From the NCBI GenBank assembly GCA_946480125.1, contig CAMLIY010000068.1:1-13321 (forward strand): 13,321 bases of DNA, written 5' to 3'. The stretch comes from an uncultured Asticcacaulis sp. GTDB lineage: Bacteria; Pseudomonadota; Alphaproteobacteria; Caulobacterales; Caulobacteraceae. Each line of letters starts with the position of its first letter. Position 1 is the stretch's first letter. The notes below the pieces were generated by a model that made no database searches, was not told the origin of the DNA, and saw nothing but the letters and a program-made list of their open reading frames with translations. Below, piece by piece: positions 1 through 6,498 of this stretch. Position numbers and translations under genes: made by a program.

Positions 1-1781
1 TTTCCGATCTCGGCCTCGCCTCCACCCTGCTGATCCAGCTTGAAAAAGCCGGCTATACCACGCCGACCCCGATCCAGGCCCAGGCCATCCCTTACCTGCT
101 CGACGGCCATGACCTGCTGGGCATCGCCCAGACCGGCACCGGCAAGACGGCGGCCTTCGCCCTGCCGATCCTGCAAAAGCTGCTGGCCGAGCGTAAGATG
201 CCCGTGCCGCGCCAGACGCGCGTGCTGGTCCTGTCGCCCACCCGTGAACTGGCTTCGCAGATCGCCGACAGCTTCGCGCAATATTCGCGCGGCACCGGCC
301 TGCAAATCGCCACCATCTATGGCGGTTCCAAGTACGGCCCGCAATACAAGGCGCTGAACGGCGGCCTCGATATCCTGGTTGCCACGCCCGGCCGCCTGAT
401 CGATCACATCGAACAAAAGACGATTGATCTCTCGACCGTCGAATTCTTCGTCCTCGATGAAGCCGATCAGATGCTTGACCTGGGCTTCGTCAAGCCGATC
501 CGCCAGGTGGCTTCGCGCATGCGCGGCCCGCGTCAAAATCTGTTCTTCTCGGCCACCATGCCGAAGGAAATCGGCATTCTGGCCTCCGAACTGCTGACCA
601 ACCCCAAGAAGGTTGAAGTCACGCCGGAAGCCACAACCGCCGAGCGCGTCGAACAAAGCGTCATCTTCATCGAAGCCGTGCGCAAGCGCGCCCTGCTGAC
701 CGAGCTTTACGCCGAAGACAAGCTGTCGCGTACCCTGGTCTTCACCCGCACCAAGCGCTCGGCCGACAAGGTCGCCGCTTATTTGCAAGCCGGTGGCATC
801 GAAGCTGCGGCTATTCATGGTGACAAGTCGCAAGGCCAGCGCGAACGCGCCCTTCAGGCCTTCAAGGCCGGCAAGGTCCGCGCCCTGGTCGCCACCGACA
901 TCGCCGCCCGCGGTATCGACGTCGATAACGTCTCGCACGTCATCAATTACGAACTGCCGAATGTGTCGGAAGCCTATGTTCACCGTATTGGCCGTACCGC
1001 CCGCGCCGGCAAGACCGGTATCTCGATCAGCTTCTGTTCGGATGACGAACGCAAGATGCTGAAGGATATCGAACGCATGACGCGCCAGCGCATCCCGTCG
1101 TTCGATCGCCGCAAGGATCAGGCCCTGAAGCTGCTCGACGAGGCCATGCTGGCTTCGGGTGTGGCCGAAAAGCCGACGACGCCGGACCGTATCCCGGTCA
1201 AGCGTGAAGCCCGCCATATCGATCCGCACGCCGAGAACGTTCACAAGCGCAGCCGCAATCGTCCGGGCAAGTCCAATGCCGACGGTTCGGACCGTGGCGA
1301 GCGTTCGTTTGCCGATCGCAAGTTCGGCAACAAGAAGCCCGGCGGCAAAGATTTTGGCCCGCGTCCGGCCGCTTATGATCCGATGTCTGCCGAACGTCCG
1401 GCCGCGCCGGCCGCCGATCAGATGTTCGAAAAGAAGGCCTATGCCGGTAAGAAGGATTTCGGCAAGAAAAAGCCGTTTGATCGTAACACCGCACCGCGTG
1501 GTGAGCGCGCGGAACGCAGCTATGATCGTCCGCGTTCGGAGCATGTTCATGCCGAACGTCCGCGCGAATATACCCCGCGTGACGATCGTGGCCCCCGCTC
1601 TGCATCCAGCGAACGCCCCGCCCAGGGTGAATTCAGGGCGAAAGCCCGGCCGGCCGGCCGCAAGGATAATGCCAAGGCCAGCGCCTCCAAGGGGGCTTTC
1701 AAGCCAGCTAATTCGCATTATAGCGATGCTCCCAAGGCCCGTACGGAAGGCGCTCAGTTCAAGCGTCGCTCGCGCCCCTGA
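1..1781 (+). CDS. rhlE: DEAD-box ATP-dependent RNA helicase, RhlE-like (5' end outside window)
   Basis: Cytoplasmic ATP-dependent RNA unwinding enzyme; relatives act in ribosome assembly, RNA turnover and cold adaptation. The reading frame is open to the left edge, and 592 residues are visible counting from the codon at position 3. Its first residues (SDLGLASTLLIQL, then GYTTPTPIQAQAIP) are the usual N-terminal Q-motif region, so probably only a few residues are missing. In order: Walker A AQTGTGKT (42-49), PTRELASQI, DEAD (152-155, bases 456-467), SAT (183-185), TDIAARGIDV, and HRIGRTARAG (from 327). The helicase core ends near residue 375. It is followed by about 215 residues of low-complexity tail rich in Lys, Arg, Gly, Asp and Pro, with repeats such as KFGNKKPGGKDFG and KKDFGKKKPFD. 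Such tails usually bind RNA non-specifically. The family is certain. The rhlE assignment over other DEAD-box paralogues is likely but not proven. Confidence 0.93.
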   Translation, partial: SDLGLASTLLIQLEKAGYTTPTPIQAQAIPYLLDGHDLLGIAQTGTGKTAAFALPILQKLLAERKMPVPRQTRVLVLSPTRELASQIADSFAQYSRGTGLQIATIYGGSKYGPQYKALNGGLDILVATPGRLIDHIEQKTIDLSTVEFFVLDEADQMLDLGFVKPIRQVASRMRGPRQNLFFSATMPKEIGILASELLTNPKKVEVTPEATTAERVEQSVIFIEAVRKRALLTELYAEDKLSRTLVFTRTKRSADKVAAYLQAGGIEAAAIHGDKSQGQRERALQAFKAGKVRALVATDIAARGIDVDNVSHVINYELPNVSEAYVHRIGRTARAGKTGISISFCSDDERKMLKDIERMTRQRIPSFDRRKDQALKLLDEAMLASGVAEKPTTPDRIPVKREARHIDPHAENVHKRSRNRPGKSNADGSDRGERSFADRKFGNKKPGGKDFGPRPAAYDPMSAERPAAPAADQMFEKKAYAGKKDFGKKKPFDRNTAPRGERAERSYDRPRSEHVHAERPREYTPRDDRGPRSASSERPAQGEFRAKARPAGRKDNAKASASKGAFKPANSHYSDAPKARTEGAQFKRRSRP

Positions 1782-1818
1782 TACAGCGCACTCACGCCCG
1801 AACGGAACCTGATATAAA

Positions 1819-1855
1819 ACAAGGGCTGCGTGTCTAATTGACACGCAGCCCTTGT
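1819..1855 (+). terminator. Strong perfect hairpin after the helicase gene, probable terminator
   Basis: A perfect 16-bp inverted repeat (arms 1819-1834 and 1840-1855) encloses the 5-nt loop TAATT. It starts 38 nt after the helicase stop codon. The downstream tract is GCTATTTTC, so the U-run is short and offset. On the other strand the hairpin is followed by GTTTTATATC. The position between two same-strand genes supports transcription termination for the helicase. A processing or stability hairpin is the alternative. Confidence 0.75.
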
Positions 1856-1941
1856 GCTATTTTCACGGTTGTGTGAAGACTCATTTTCCCGTTTAATATG
1901 CGCGCCGAGCAACGGCGCCAATTGCCTTAGGATGCCCACCG

Positions 1942-3903
1942 ATGATTGCCAAAGCCGCGACCAGAGCTGCACGACATGGGATCGGGCTGTTCGCTTGTCT
2001 TCTGGCAGTTTTGACCGTCTCCACAGGCCTGATGATGACCGGCTGCACGCCCAAGAATAATGAGGCCGCTGCGCCTTTGGCTATCGTCGCCAAAACGGTC
2101 GATGATCATTCTTATGCCCGGCCGCAGGAAGCCCGCGTCAGCCATGTCGATCTCGACCTGACTGCCGACTTCAACCAGAAAATTCTGAAGGGTACGGCCA
2201 CCCTGACCCTGATTACCGAAGCCAATGCCAAGCAGGTCATCCTCGATACCCGCGCGCTCGATATTCAATCGGTGACCGATGCCTCTGGTGCGCCGCTGAA
2301 ATTCACCCTTGGCAAGGGCAATGACATGATGGGCAAGCCGCTCACCATCGAATTACCGCAAGGGGCGCAGAAGATCGTTGTCCGTTACCAGACGACGAAA
2401 GATGGCACCGCCCTGCAATGGCTGTCACCCGAACAGACCGCCGGCAGGAAACTGCCCTTTGTCTTCAGCCAGGGCGAGGAAATCCATACCCGCACCTGGA
2501 TACCGACCCAGGACAGCCCGGCCATCCGCCAGACCTATAGCGCGCGCATCATTGTGCCCTCCAACCTGGTGGCGGTGATGAGCGCCGAGCGCCTGACGCC
2601 TGAAGGCGAAAAGGTGCCGGGCCATGCCGCCCAGCGCGCCTTCCGCTTTGATATGAAGCATCCGATTGCGCCCTATCTGATCGCCATTGCCATTGGTGAT
2701 ATTGGTTTCAAGGCTGAAGGGTCGCGCACCGGGGTCTATGCCGAGAAGGCGACGCTGGCTGCCGCTGCCGATGAATTCACCGACATGCAGTCCATGCTTG
2801 AAGCGGCTGAAAAGCTGTATGGCCCCTATCAGTGGGGTCGTTATGATGTACTGGTCCTGCCGCCCTCCTTCCCGTTCGGTGGTCAGGAAAATCCGACACT
2901 GACCTTTGTGACACCCACGGTCATCGCCGGTGACAAATCACTGGTCTCGCTGGTGGCGCATGAACTGGCGCATAGCTGGTCGGGCAATCTGGTGACCAAT
3001 GCGACCTGGGAAGATTTCTGGCTCAACGAAGGATTCACAGTCTATTTCGAAGGCCGGATCATGGAAGAGGTTTACGGCAAAGAGCGCGCCGACATGCTGC
3101 GTGTGCTGGGTTGGCAGGACCTTCAAGGGACGCTGAAAGACCTGACAGAACCGGGCAGCAAGACCGCTAATCCGGATTTCACCCGGCTGCATCCTGATCT
3201 GAAAAACATCAATCCGGACGACTATTTCAGTGACGTGCCTTACGAAAAGGGCGCCGCCTTTTTGCGTATGCTGGAGGCCCATTTCGGCCGCAAGAAGCTG
3301 GACGCCTATTTAAAGGGTTACTTCCAGCGCTACGCCTTCGGTAGCATGACAACCGAAGCTTTTATTATCGATCTGCGTACCCATTTGCTGCACAATGATG
3401 CGGATCTTGAAAAAACACTCAAGATTCATCAGTGGCTCTATGACAAGGGTATGCCAGATAATGCGGTCATCCCGAGCTCGACCTTGCTGGATGAGGTATC
3501 GGCGCAAGTTATGGCTTTCACAGAAGGGACGCCGGCCAGGGATCTGAAGGTCGAGAATTACAGCTCGCCGCAATGGCAATACTTCCTCACCCATATGCCG
3601 GATACGCTAACCACCGATCAGATGGCGCAGCTTGACGAGGTTTTTGCCTTTACGAAGACGCACAATTCGGAAATTCTGTTCGCCTGGCTGCAACTGGCGG
3701 TCCAGCATCATTACCAACCCGCTATGCCGGCCCTGCACGATTTCCTTATGTCACAGGGGCGTCGTAAATTCGTGCAGCCGCTTTTCAAAAGCCTGATGGC
3801 CCAGAGTGGCTGGGGCGTGGAAATGGCAAAGAAACTTTATGTCGATGCGCGGCCGGGCTATCACGACATCACCCGGCATACGATCGATGATATCGTAAAG
3901 TAG
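1942..3903 (+). CDS. M1 family metallo-aminopeptidase, leukotriene A4 hydrolase/aminopeptidase B type, lipoprotein
   Basis: Zinc exopeptidase that removes N-terminal residues from peptides, probably lipid-anchored in the periplasm. The start at 1942 has AGGA 9 nt upstream. The N-terminus has basic residues, a hydrophobic stretch (14-32) and a lipobox-like MTGC with Cys35. Zinc site: HELAH at 340-344 and Glu363 in LNEGF, spaced HEXXH-X18-E. The run SWSGNLVTNATWEDFWLNEGF matches the LTA4H/RNPEP branch closely. Tyr434 in VPYEKG corresponds to the LTA4H catalytic Tyr383. Arg607 and Lys609 in GRRKF-PLFK correspond to its substrate-carboxylate residues Arg563/Lys565. The length, 653 residues, suits the three-domain family with its C-terminal helical domain. 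Oddity: the exopeptidase motif is GGQEN (313-317) where GGMEN is normal. No partner gene is adjacent: it follows a terminator and converges on the sugar-acid operon. Confidence 0.93.
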   Translation: MIAKAATRAARHGIGLFACLLAVLTVSTGLMMTGCTPKNNEAAAPLAIVAKTVDDHSYARPQEARVSHVDLDLTADFNQKILKGTATLTLITEANAKQVILDTRALDIQSVTDASGAPLKFTLGKGNDMMGKPLTIELPQGAQKIVVRYQTTKDGTALQWLSPEQTAGRKLPFVFSQGEEIHTRTWIPTQDSPAIRQTYSARIIVPSNLVAVMSAERLTPEGEKVPGHAAQRAFRFDMKHPIAPYLIAIAIGDIGFKAEGSRTGVYAEKATLAAAADEFTDMQSMLEAAEKLYGPYQWGRYDVLVLPPSFPFGGQENPTLTFVTPTVIAGDKSLVSLVAHELAHSWSGNLVTNATWEDFWLNEGFTVYFEGRIMEEVYGKERADMLRVLGWQDLQGTLKDLTEPGSKTANPDFTRLHPDLKNINPDDYFSDVPYEKGAAFLRMLEAHFGRKKLDAYLKGYFQRYAFGSMTTEAFIIDLRTHLLHNDADLEKTLKIHQWLYDKGMPDNAVIPSSTLLDEVSAQVMAFTEGTPARDLKVENYSSPQWQYFLTHMPDTLTTDQMAQLDEVFAFTKTHNSEILFAWLQLAVQHHYQPAMPALHDFLMSQGRRKFVQPLFKSLMAQSGWGVEMAKKLYVDARPGYHDITRHTIDDIVK

Positions 3904-3932
3904 GCAGGGAGCGCAGGAGCGCTTTGGCCTGC
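3904..3932. terminator. Possible bidirectional terminator between convergent genes
   Basis: The 38-bp gap between the convergent aminopeptidase and kinase genes holds a two-part hairpin. GCAGG (3904-3908) pairs with CCTGC (3928-3932), and AGCGC (3910-3914) pairs with GCGCT (3919-3923) around an AGGA loop. Neither strand has a U-tract, so factor-independent termination is doubtful. Confidence 0.35.
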
Positions 3933-3941
3933 ACCCACAAG

Positions 3942-4946
3942 TTATCGCTTTACGTCAAAGCCATCATCGCTCAGGAAGGCATCCAGATCGGCCGGCGTGG
4001 CCAGACTGGCATCACCCGGTTGCGCATGCTTCAGGCAGGCACAGGCAATGCCGTAATCCAGCGCCTTTTCATCGTCAGCGCCGGTCAGCAGGCCGTGCAT
4101 GACACCGGCGGCGAAGGCGTCGCCGCCGCCGATCCGGTCGATAATGCGCTCGATATCATGCGTATCGGTTTCAAGCGCATCGCTGCGGGTATACATTAGT
4201 CCGGTCAGGCGGTTGTGATCGACATTGATCTGTTCGCGGCGCGTGCAGACCAGCCGTTGCAAATGCGGGAAGGTGGCGAAGGCATGGTCCGCCGCTTCGC
4301 GTTCGTCATTGAAACGCTGACCGGAAACCAGTTCGATATCGCGGTAACCACCAAAGATCAGGTCGGCCTGGGCCATCAGTTGCGTGATAAAGGCGGGCGC
4401 GTCGGCGCTCCATTCAGCCCATAGTTTCGGGCGGTAATTGCAGTCGAACGATACCTGCACGCCGGCCTTGCGCGCGGCTTTCATGGCGTCAAGCGCCGCG
4501 GTCACGCAGTTTTCGCCGAGCGCCGCCGTGACACCGGAAACATGCAGCCAGCCGGCGCCTTTCAGCAGCTTCGGCCAGTCGAGCGCGCTGAAATCGGCCA
4601 GGGCGAAGGCCGATCCGGCGCGGTCATAGACGATATCGGATGGCCGATGGATGGCGCCGGGGGTCAGGAAATAAAGGCCCATGCGCTGCGGGGCCTTGGT
4701 TACGGCTTTTGTGTCTACTCCCCACCGGCGCAACTCATTGATCGCTGCCTGGCCCAGAGCATTATCGGCCACTACGCTGACCATGCGGGTATCGTGGCCC
4801 AGACGGGCCAGCCCCACCGCCACATTGGCCTCGGCGCCACCGACAACCGGCTGCAAGGGCGCCAGAGCTTCCAGTTGATGCCCGCCAGTAACAGTCAGGC
4901 GGATCAACAGTTCGCCGAAGCAGACGAAAGGCGCATTAGATGGCAT
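3942..4946 (-). CDS. kdgK: 2-keto-3-deoxygluconate kinase (PfkB/ribokinase family)
   Basis: Probable cytoplasmic kinase converting 2-dehydro-3-deoxy-D-gluconate to its 6-phosphate with ATP, feeding the lower Entner-Doudoroff pathway from uronates or similar sugar acids. The 334-residue protein starts FVCFGELLIRL, then has the PfkB signature VVGGAEANVAVGLARLG (34-50). Near the C-terminus is the second signature RIGGGDAFAAGV (271-282), with presumed catalytic base Asp276. The usual GAGD is GGGD here. LKHAQPGD (305-312) resembles the KHTIPGD nucleotide-site motif of KDG kinases. I chose the ATG at 4946 because AAGGGA lies 9 nt upstream of it. An ATG at 4955 has the same motif too close, and an in-frame TTG at 4982 lies inside the preceding gene. 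The RBS overlaps the stop codon of the upstream hydratase gene (gap 13 nt), suggesting translational coupling. Substrate is inferred; another PfkB sugar kinase remains possible. Confidence 0.85.
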   Translation of the reverse strand: MPSNAPFVCFGELLIRLTVTGGHQLEALAPLQPVVGGAEANVAVGLARLGHDTRMVSVVADNALGQAAINELRRWGVDTKAVTKAPQRMGLYFLTPGAIHRPSDIVYDRAGSAFALADFSALDWPKLLKGAGWLHVSGVTAALGENCVTAALDAMKAARKAGVQVSFDCNYRPKLWAEWSADAPAFITQLMAQADLIFGGYRDIELVSGQRFNDEREAADHAFATFPHLQRLVCTRREQINVDHNRLTGLMYTRSDALETDTHDIERIIDRIGGGDAFAAGVMHGLLTGADDEKALDYGIACACLKHAQPGDASLATPADLDAFLSDDGFDVKR

Positions 4947-4959
4947 TGGAGGCATTCCC

Positions 4960-5796
4960 TTATGATATGTGCGCGGCGCCAACGGCCAGAGGTATGGTGT
5001 TCAGCCTTATAACCACGTCGGCCACGCCGCTAAAGGTAATAACCGCGCTTTGGCCGGCAGCAATGGCATGAACGCCTGTGGTCTGGCCTGTGGAAATCAA
5101 CAGGCCGCGGGTCAGCGGCCGGCCGCGCCGCGCCAGATGGCCGGCCAGCCAGGCCAGGGCCTGAAACGGGCCACCCGGCATGAGGAAAAGGCCACCTTCG
5201 CCGACAAGCTGACCATCGATTTCGGTCTTTGCCTGATAGGCCTTGAGCGCTTCGGGGCTGACAGTATTAAGCGTGGTGTCGGAATCGATCTCCAGCAATC
5301 TCGGACCCAGGATTTCGCCGAAATTATTGCCGAAATCTGAAGCCGTGACCGTTGGCCCCAGTTCGTTGATCTGCGGGAAAGGCGAACCGGCCACCTCTAC
5401 CCCGGCGAACAGGCCGTCGCACAGCCGCAAGGCCTCTTCTTCTGTATAGTGGGTCTTTTCAGGATCGGCATCATGATCGATGCGAAGAACGAACTCCGCT
5501 TCAACAGCGGCAAACCCGCCGGTGAAAACAGGATAGGTCAGGACCTCGCCCATATATTCCTGACAACTGTTGGCGAAGATAGGCCCCGCCATGCGTTCGC
5601 CGTGGACAGCCTGGAAATCAGGATGGATACGGGCGATTTTCCAGCCGACAAGCTTCTGATGCCACTGCTCGATGGCCGCATCCTGAATGGCGTAGGCGTC
5701 ATCCATGCTTGCCGGCAGGTCGCCGGGATAATCGGGCAGGGCGGTGGCGGCGCGGCGGGCGGTCACAAAACGGTCAGCGATGGATTTAGTCGACAT
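4960..5796 (-). CDS. 2-keto-4-pentenoate hydratase / fumarylacetoacetate hydrolase-fold protein
   Basis: A 278-residue protein of the MhpD-like branch of the FAH fold, whose members hydrate 2-oxo-4-enoates or decarboxylate related 2-oxo acids using a divalent metal. Visible motifs are GWKIARIHPDFQ (51-62), the GPIF segment, and VEAEFVLRID (98-107), whose Glu99 and Glu101 match the metal ligands of the family. FAGVEVAGSPF (130-140) has Glu134 as probable third ligand. The length is close to MhpD. I chose the ATG at 5796 because it begins MSTKSIADRF; a start further upstream would add an atypical Arg-rich extension. The ribosome-binding region (AAGAAAG, 7 nt upstream) is weak. It is the first gene of a two-gene operon with the KDG kinase, so its substrate may be a sugar-derived 2-keto acid rather than an aromatic cleavage product. 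That is inference. No meta-cleavage genes are nearby. Confidence 0.82.
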   Translation of the reverse strand: MSTKSIADRFVTARRAATALPDYPGDLPASMDDAYAIQDAAIEQWHQKLVGWKIARIHPDFQAVHGERMAGPIFANSCQEYMGEVLTYPVFTGGFAAVEAEFVLRIDHDADPEKTHYTEEEALRLCDGLFAGVEVAGSPFPQINELGPTVTASDFGNNFGEILGPRLLEIDSDTTLNTVSPEALKAYQAKTEIDGQLVGEGGLFLMPGGPFQALAWLAGHLARRGRPLTRGLLISTGQTTGVHAIAAGQSAVITFSGVADVVIRLNTIPLAVGAAHIS

Positions 5797-5830
5797 GATG
5801 CAGCTTTCTTTAGATCGGCGGAACCTAAAA

Positions 5831-5842
5831 GATACCGGTGTC
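5831..5842 (-). promoter_or_regulatory. LacI-type palindromic operator upstream of the hydratase-kdgK operon
   Basis: GATACCGGTGTC is a 12-bp palindrome with one mismatched pair, centred on the CCGG core. That is the usual form of LacI-family operators in sugar-catabolism operons of proteobacteria. Read on the operon strand it is TGACACCGGTATC. A second repeat, GAACCT (5821-5826) / AGGTTC (5843-5848), flanks it off-centre. On the minus strand TTGAAC (5850-5845) could be a -35 element, which would put the palindrome in the spacer, a classical repression site. The regulator is not in the window. Confidence 0.55.
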
Positions 5843-5857
5843 AGGTTCAATCTAAAT

Positions 5858-5880
5858 GCGTTTTTTTGTAAAAAAAACGC
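5858..5880. repeat. A/T-rich perfect inverted repeat in the divergent intergenic region
   Basis: GCGTTTTTTT (5858-5867) and AAAAAAACGC (5871-5880) form a perfect 10-bp inverted repeat around the trinucleotide GTA. It lies midway between the divergent hydratase and AhpD-like genes. It could be a regulator or nucleoid-protein site, an upstream promoter element, or a short bidirectional hairpin. The sequence does not say which. Confidence 0.5.
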
Positions 5881-5886
5881 CCGTCA

Positions 5887-5913
5887 CGTCACAGGTGCGT
5901 GGGCTCGCTCGTC
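5887..5913 (+). promoter_or_regulatory. Candidate ECF41-type sigma factor promoter for the AhpD-like/sigma operon
   Basis: CGTCACA (5887-5893), a 16-nt spacer, then CGTC (5910-5913). From memory, the promoter signature described for group ECF41 sigma factors is TGTCACA, 16 nt, CGTC. This site differs from it at one base only. It stands about 30 nt upstream of the start of the AhpD-like gene, and an ECF41-type sigma gene follows as the next gene downstream. This supports autoregulation of the pair. A TATAAT-like CATAAT (5913-5918) overlaps the -10 end. Confidence 0.65.
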
Positions 5914-5944
5914 ATAATGGTATGACCCAAAGAAGGAGACTGTC

Positions 5945-6400
5945 ATGACCCAATTCAACCGCCTGAACCTCGCCAGCCTGGCGGCCGAGGGATATAACCA
6001 TATGGGCGCCGTCGAAACCTATTTGCATGGCGCGCTTGACCTCAAGCTCATCAGCCTTGTCAAGCTGCGTGTGTCGCAGATAAACGGCTGCGCCTTTTGC
6101 CTGCACATGCATTATGACGAGGCGCTTAAGGCTGGTGATACACCAAGCCGCCTGAACTTGCTGCCCGCCTGGGCAGAATCGCGCATGTTCACCCAAAAGG
6201 AACGCGCCGCGCTGCTATGGGCAGAATCCCTTACCCGCATCGATGTTGATCGCGCCGAGGACGAAACCTATGCCGAGGTCAAGGCGCAGTTAGGCGACAA
6301 GGAGATGGCCGACCTGACCCTGGCCATTGCCATGATCAATGCCTGGAACCGGATCGCTATTTCCATGCGTTTTTTACATGCCAATGATAAAGCGGCATAA
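5945..6400 (+). CDS. AhpD-like carboxymuconolactone decarboxylase-fold protein
   Basis: A 151-residue single-domain protein of the CMD/AhpD fold. Members with the CxxC signature act as thiol-dependent peroxidases or peroxidase-linked reductases in the cytoplasm. The motif QINGCAFCLHMHYDEA gives Cys49, Cys52 and His56 in the normal C-x2-C-x3-H spacing, so the redox site looks intact. Length and the helical C-terminal half (DLTLAIAMINAWNRIAISMRF) are typical. The start at 5945 has a strong AGAAGGAG 6 nt upstream. It is followed 98 nt later by an ECF41-type sigma factor. CMD-fold proteins are one of the three classes (CMD, oxidoreductase, epimerase) known to sit beside ECF41 genes, which suggests it is a target of that sigma factor. 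True carboxymuconolactone decarboxylase activity is unlikely because no protocatechuate genes are present. Confidence 0.88.
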   Translation: MTQFNRLNLASLAAEGYNHMGAVETYLHGALDLKLISLVKLRVSQINGCAFCLHMHYDEALKAGDTPSRLNLLPAWAESRMFTQKERAALLWAESLTRIDVDRAEDETYAEVKAQLGDKEMADLTLAIAMINAWNRIAISMRFLHANDKAA

Positions 6401-6424
6401 GGTTTAAGAGGTCCGCAGATAAGT

Positions 6425-6472
6425 CAGATGAGCACAGATAGATTTATGCGTGGAAACTTCTGTGCTCATCTG
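6425..6472. repeat. 14-bp perfect inverted repeat between the AhpD-like and sigma genes
   Basis: CAGATGAGCACAGA (6425-6438) is the exact reverse complement of TCTGTGCTCATCTG (6459-6472), with a 20-nt loop. The arms are built from short repeats: CAGAT occurs three times on the left, and TCTGTG twice on the right. CCGCAGAT (6413-6420) could pair alternatively with ATCTGTGG (6468-6475). No U-run follows, so a classical terminator is unlikely. It resembles a short extragenic palindromic (REP-like) element. It may stabilise the upstream message or reduce expression of the sigma gene. Confidence 0.65.
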
Positions 6473-6498
6473 TGGATCAACCTACTTGAAAAACCAGC

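Noticed and set aside
1159..1812. Overlapping open frames on both strands within the helicase C-terminal tail.
   Set aside because: The low-complexity, G+C-rich tail keeps several frames open. Only the helicase frame continues from the motif-bearing core.
4947..4982. An extension of the KDG kinase to a TTG at 4982 or an ATG at 4955.
   Set aside because: The TTG lies inside the preceding gene and gives a non-family N-terminus. The ATG at 4955 has its RBS-like sequence immediately adjacent, whereas the ATG at 4946 has correct spacing.
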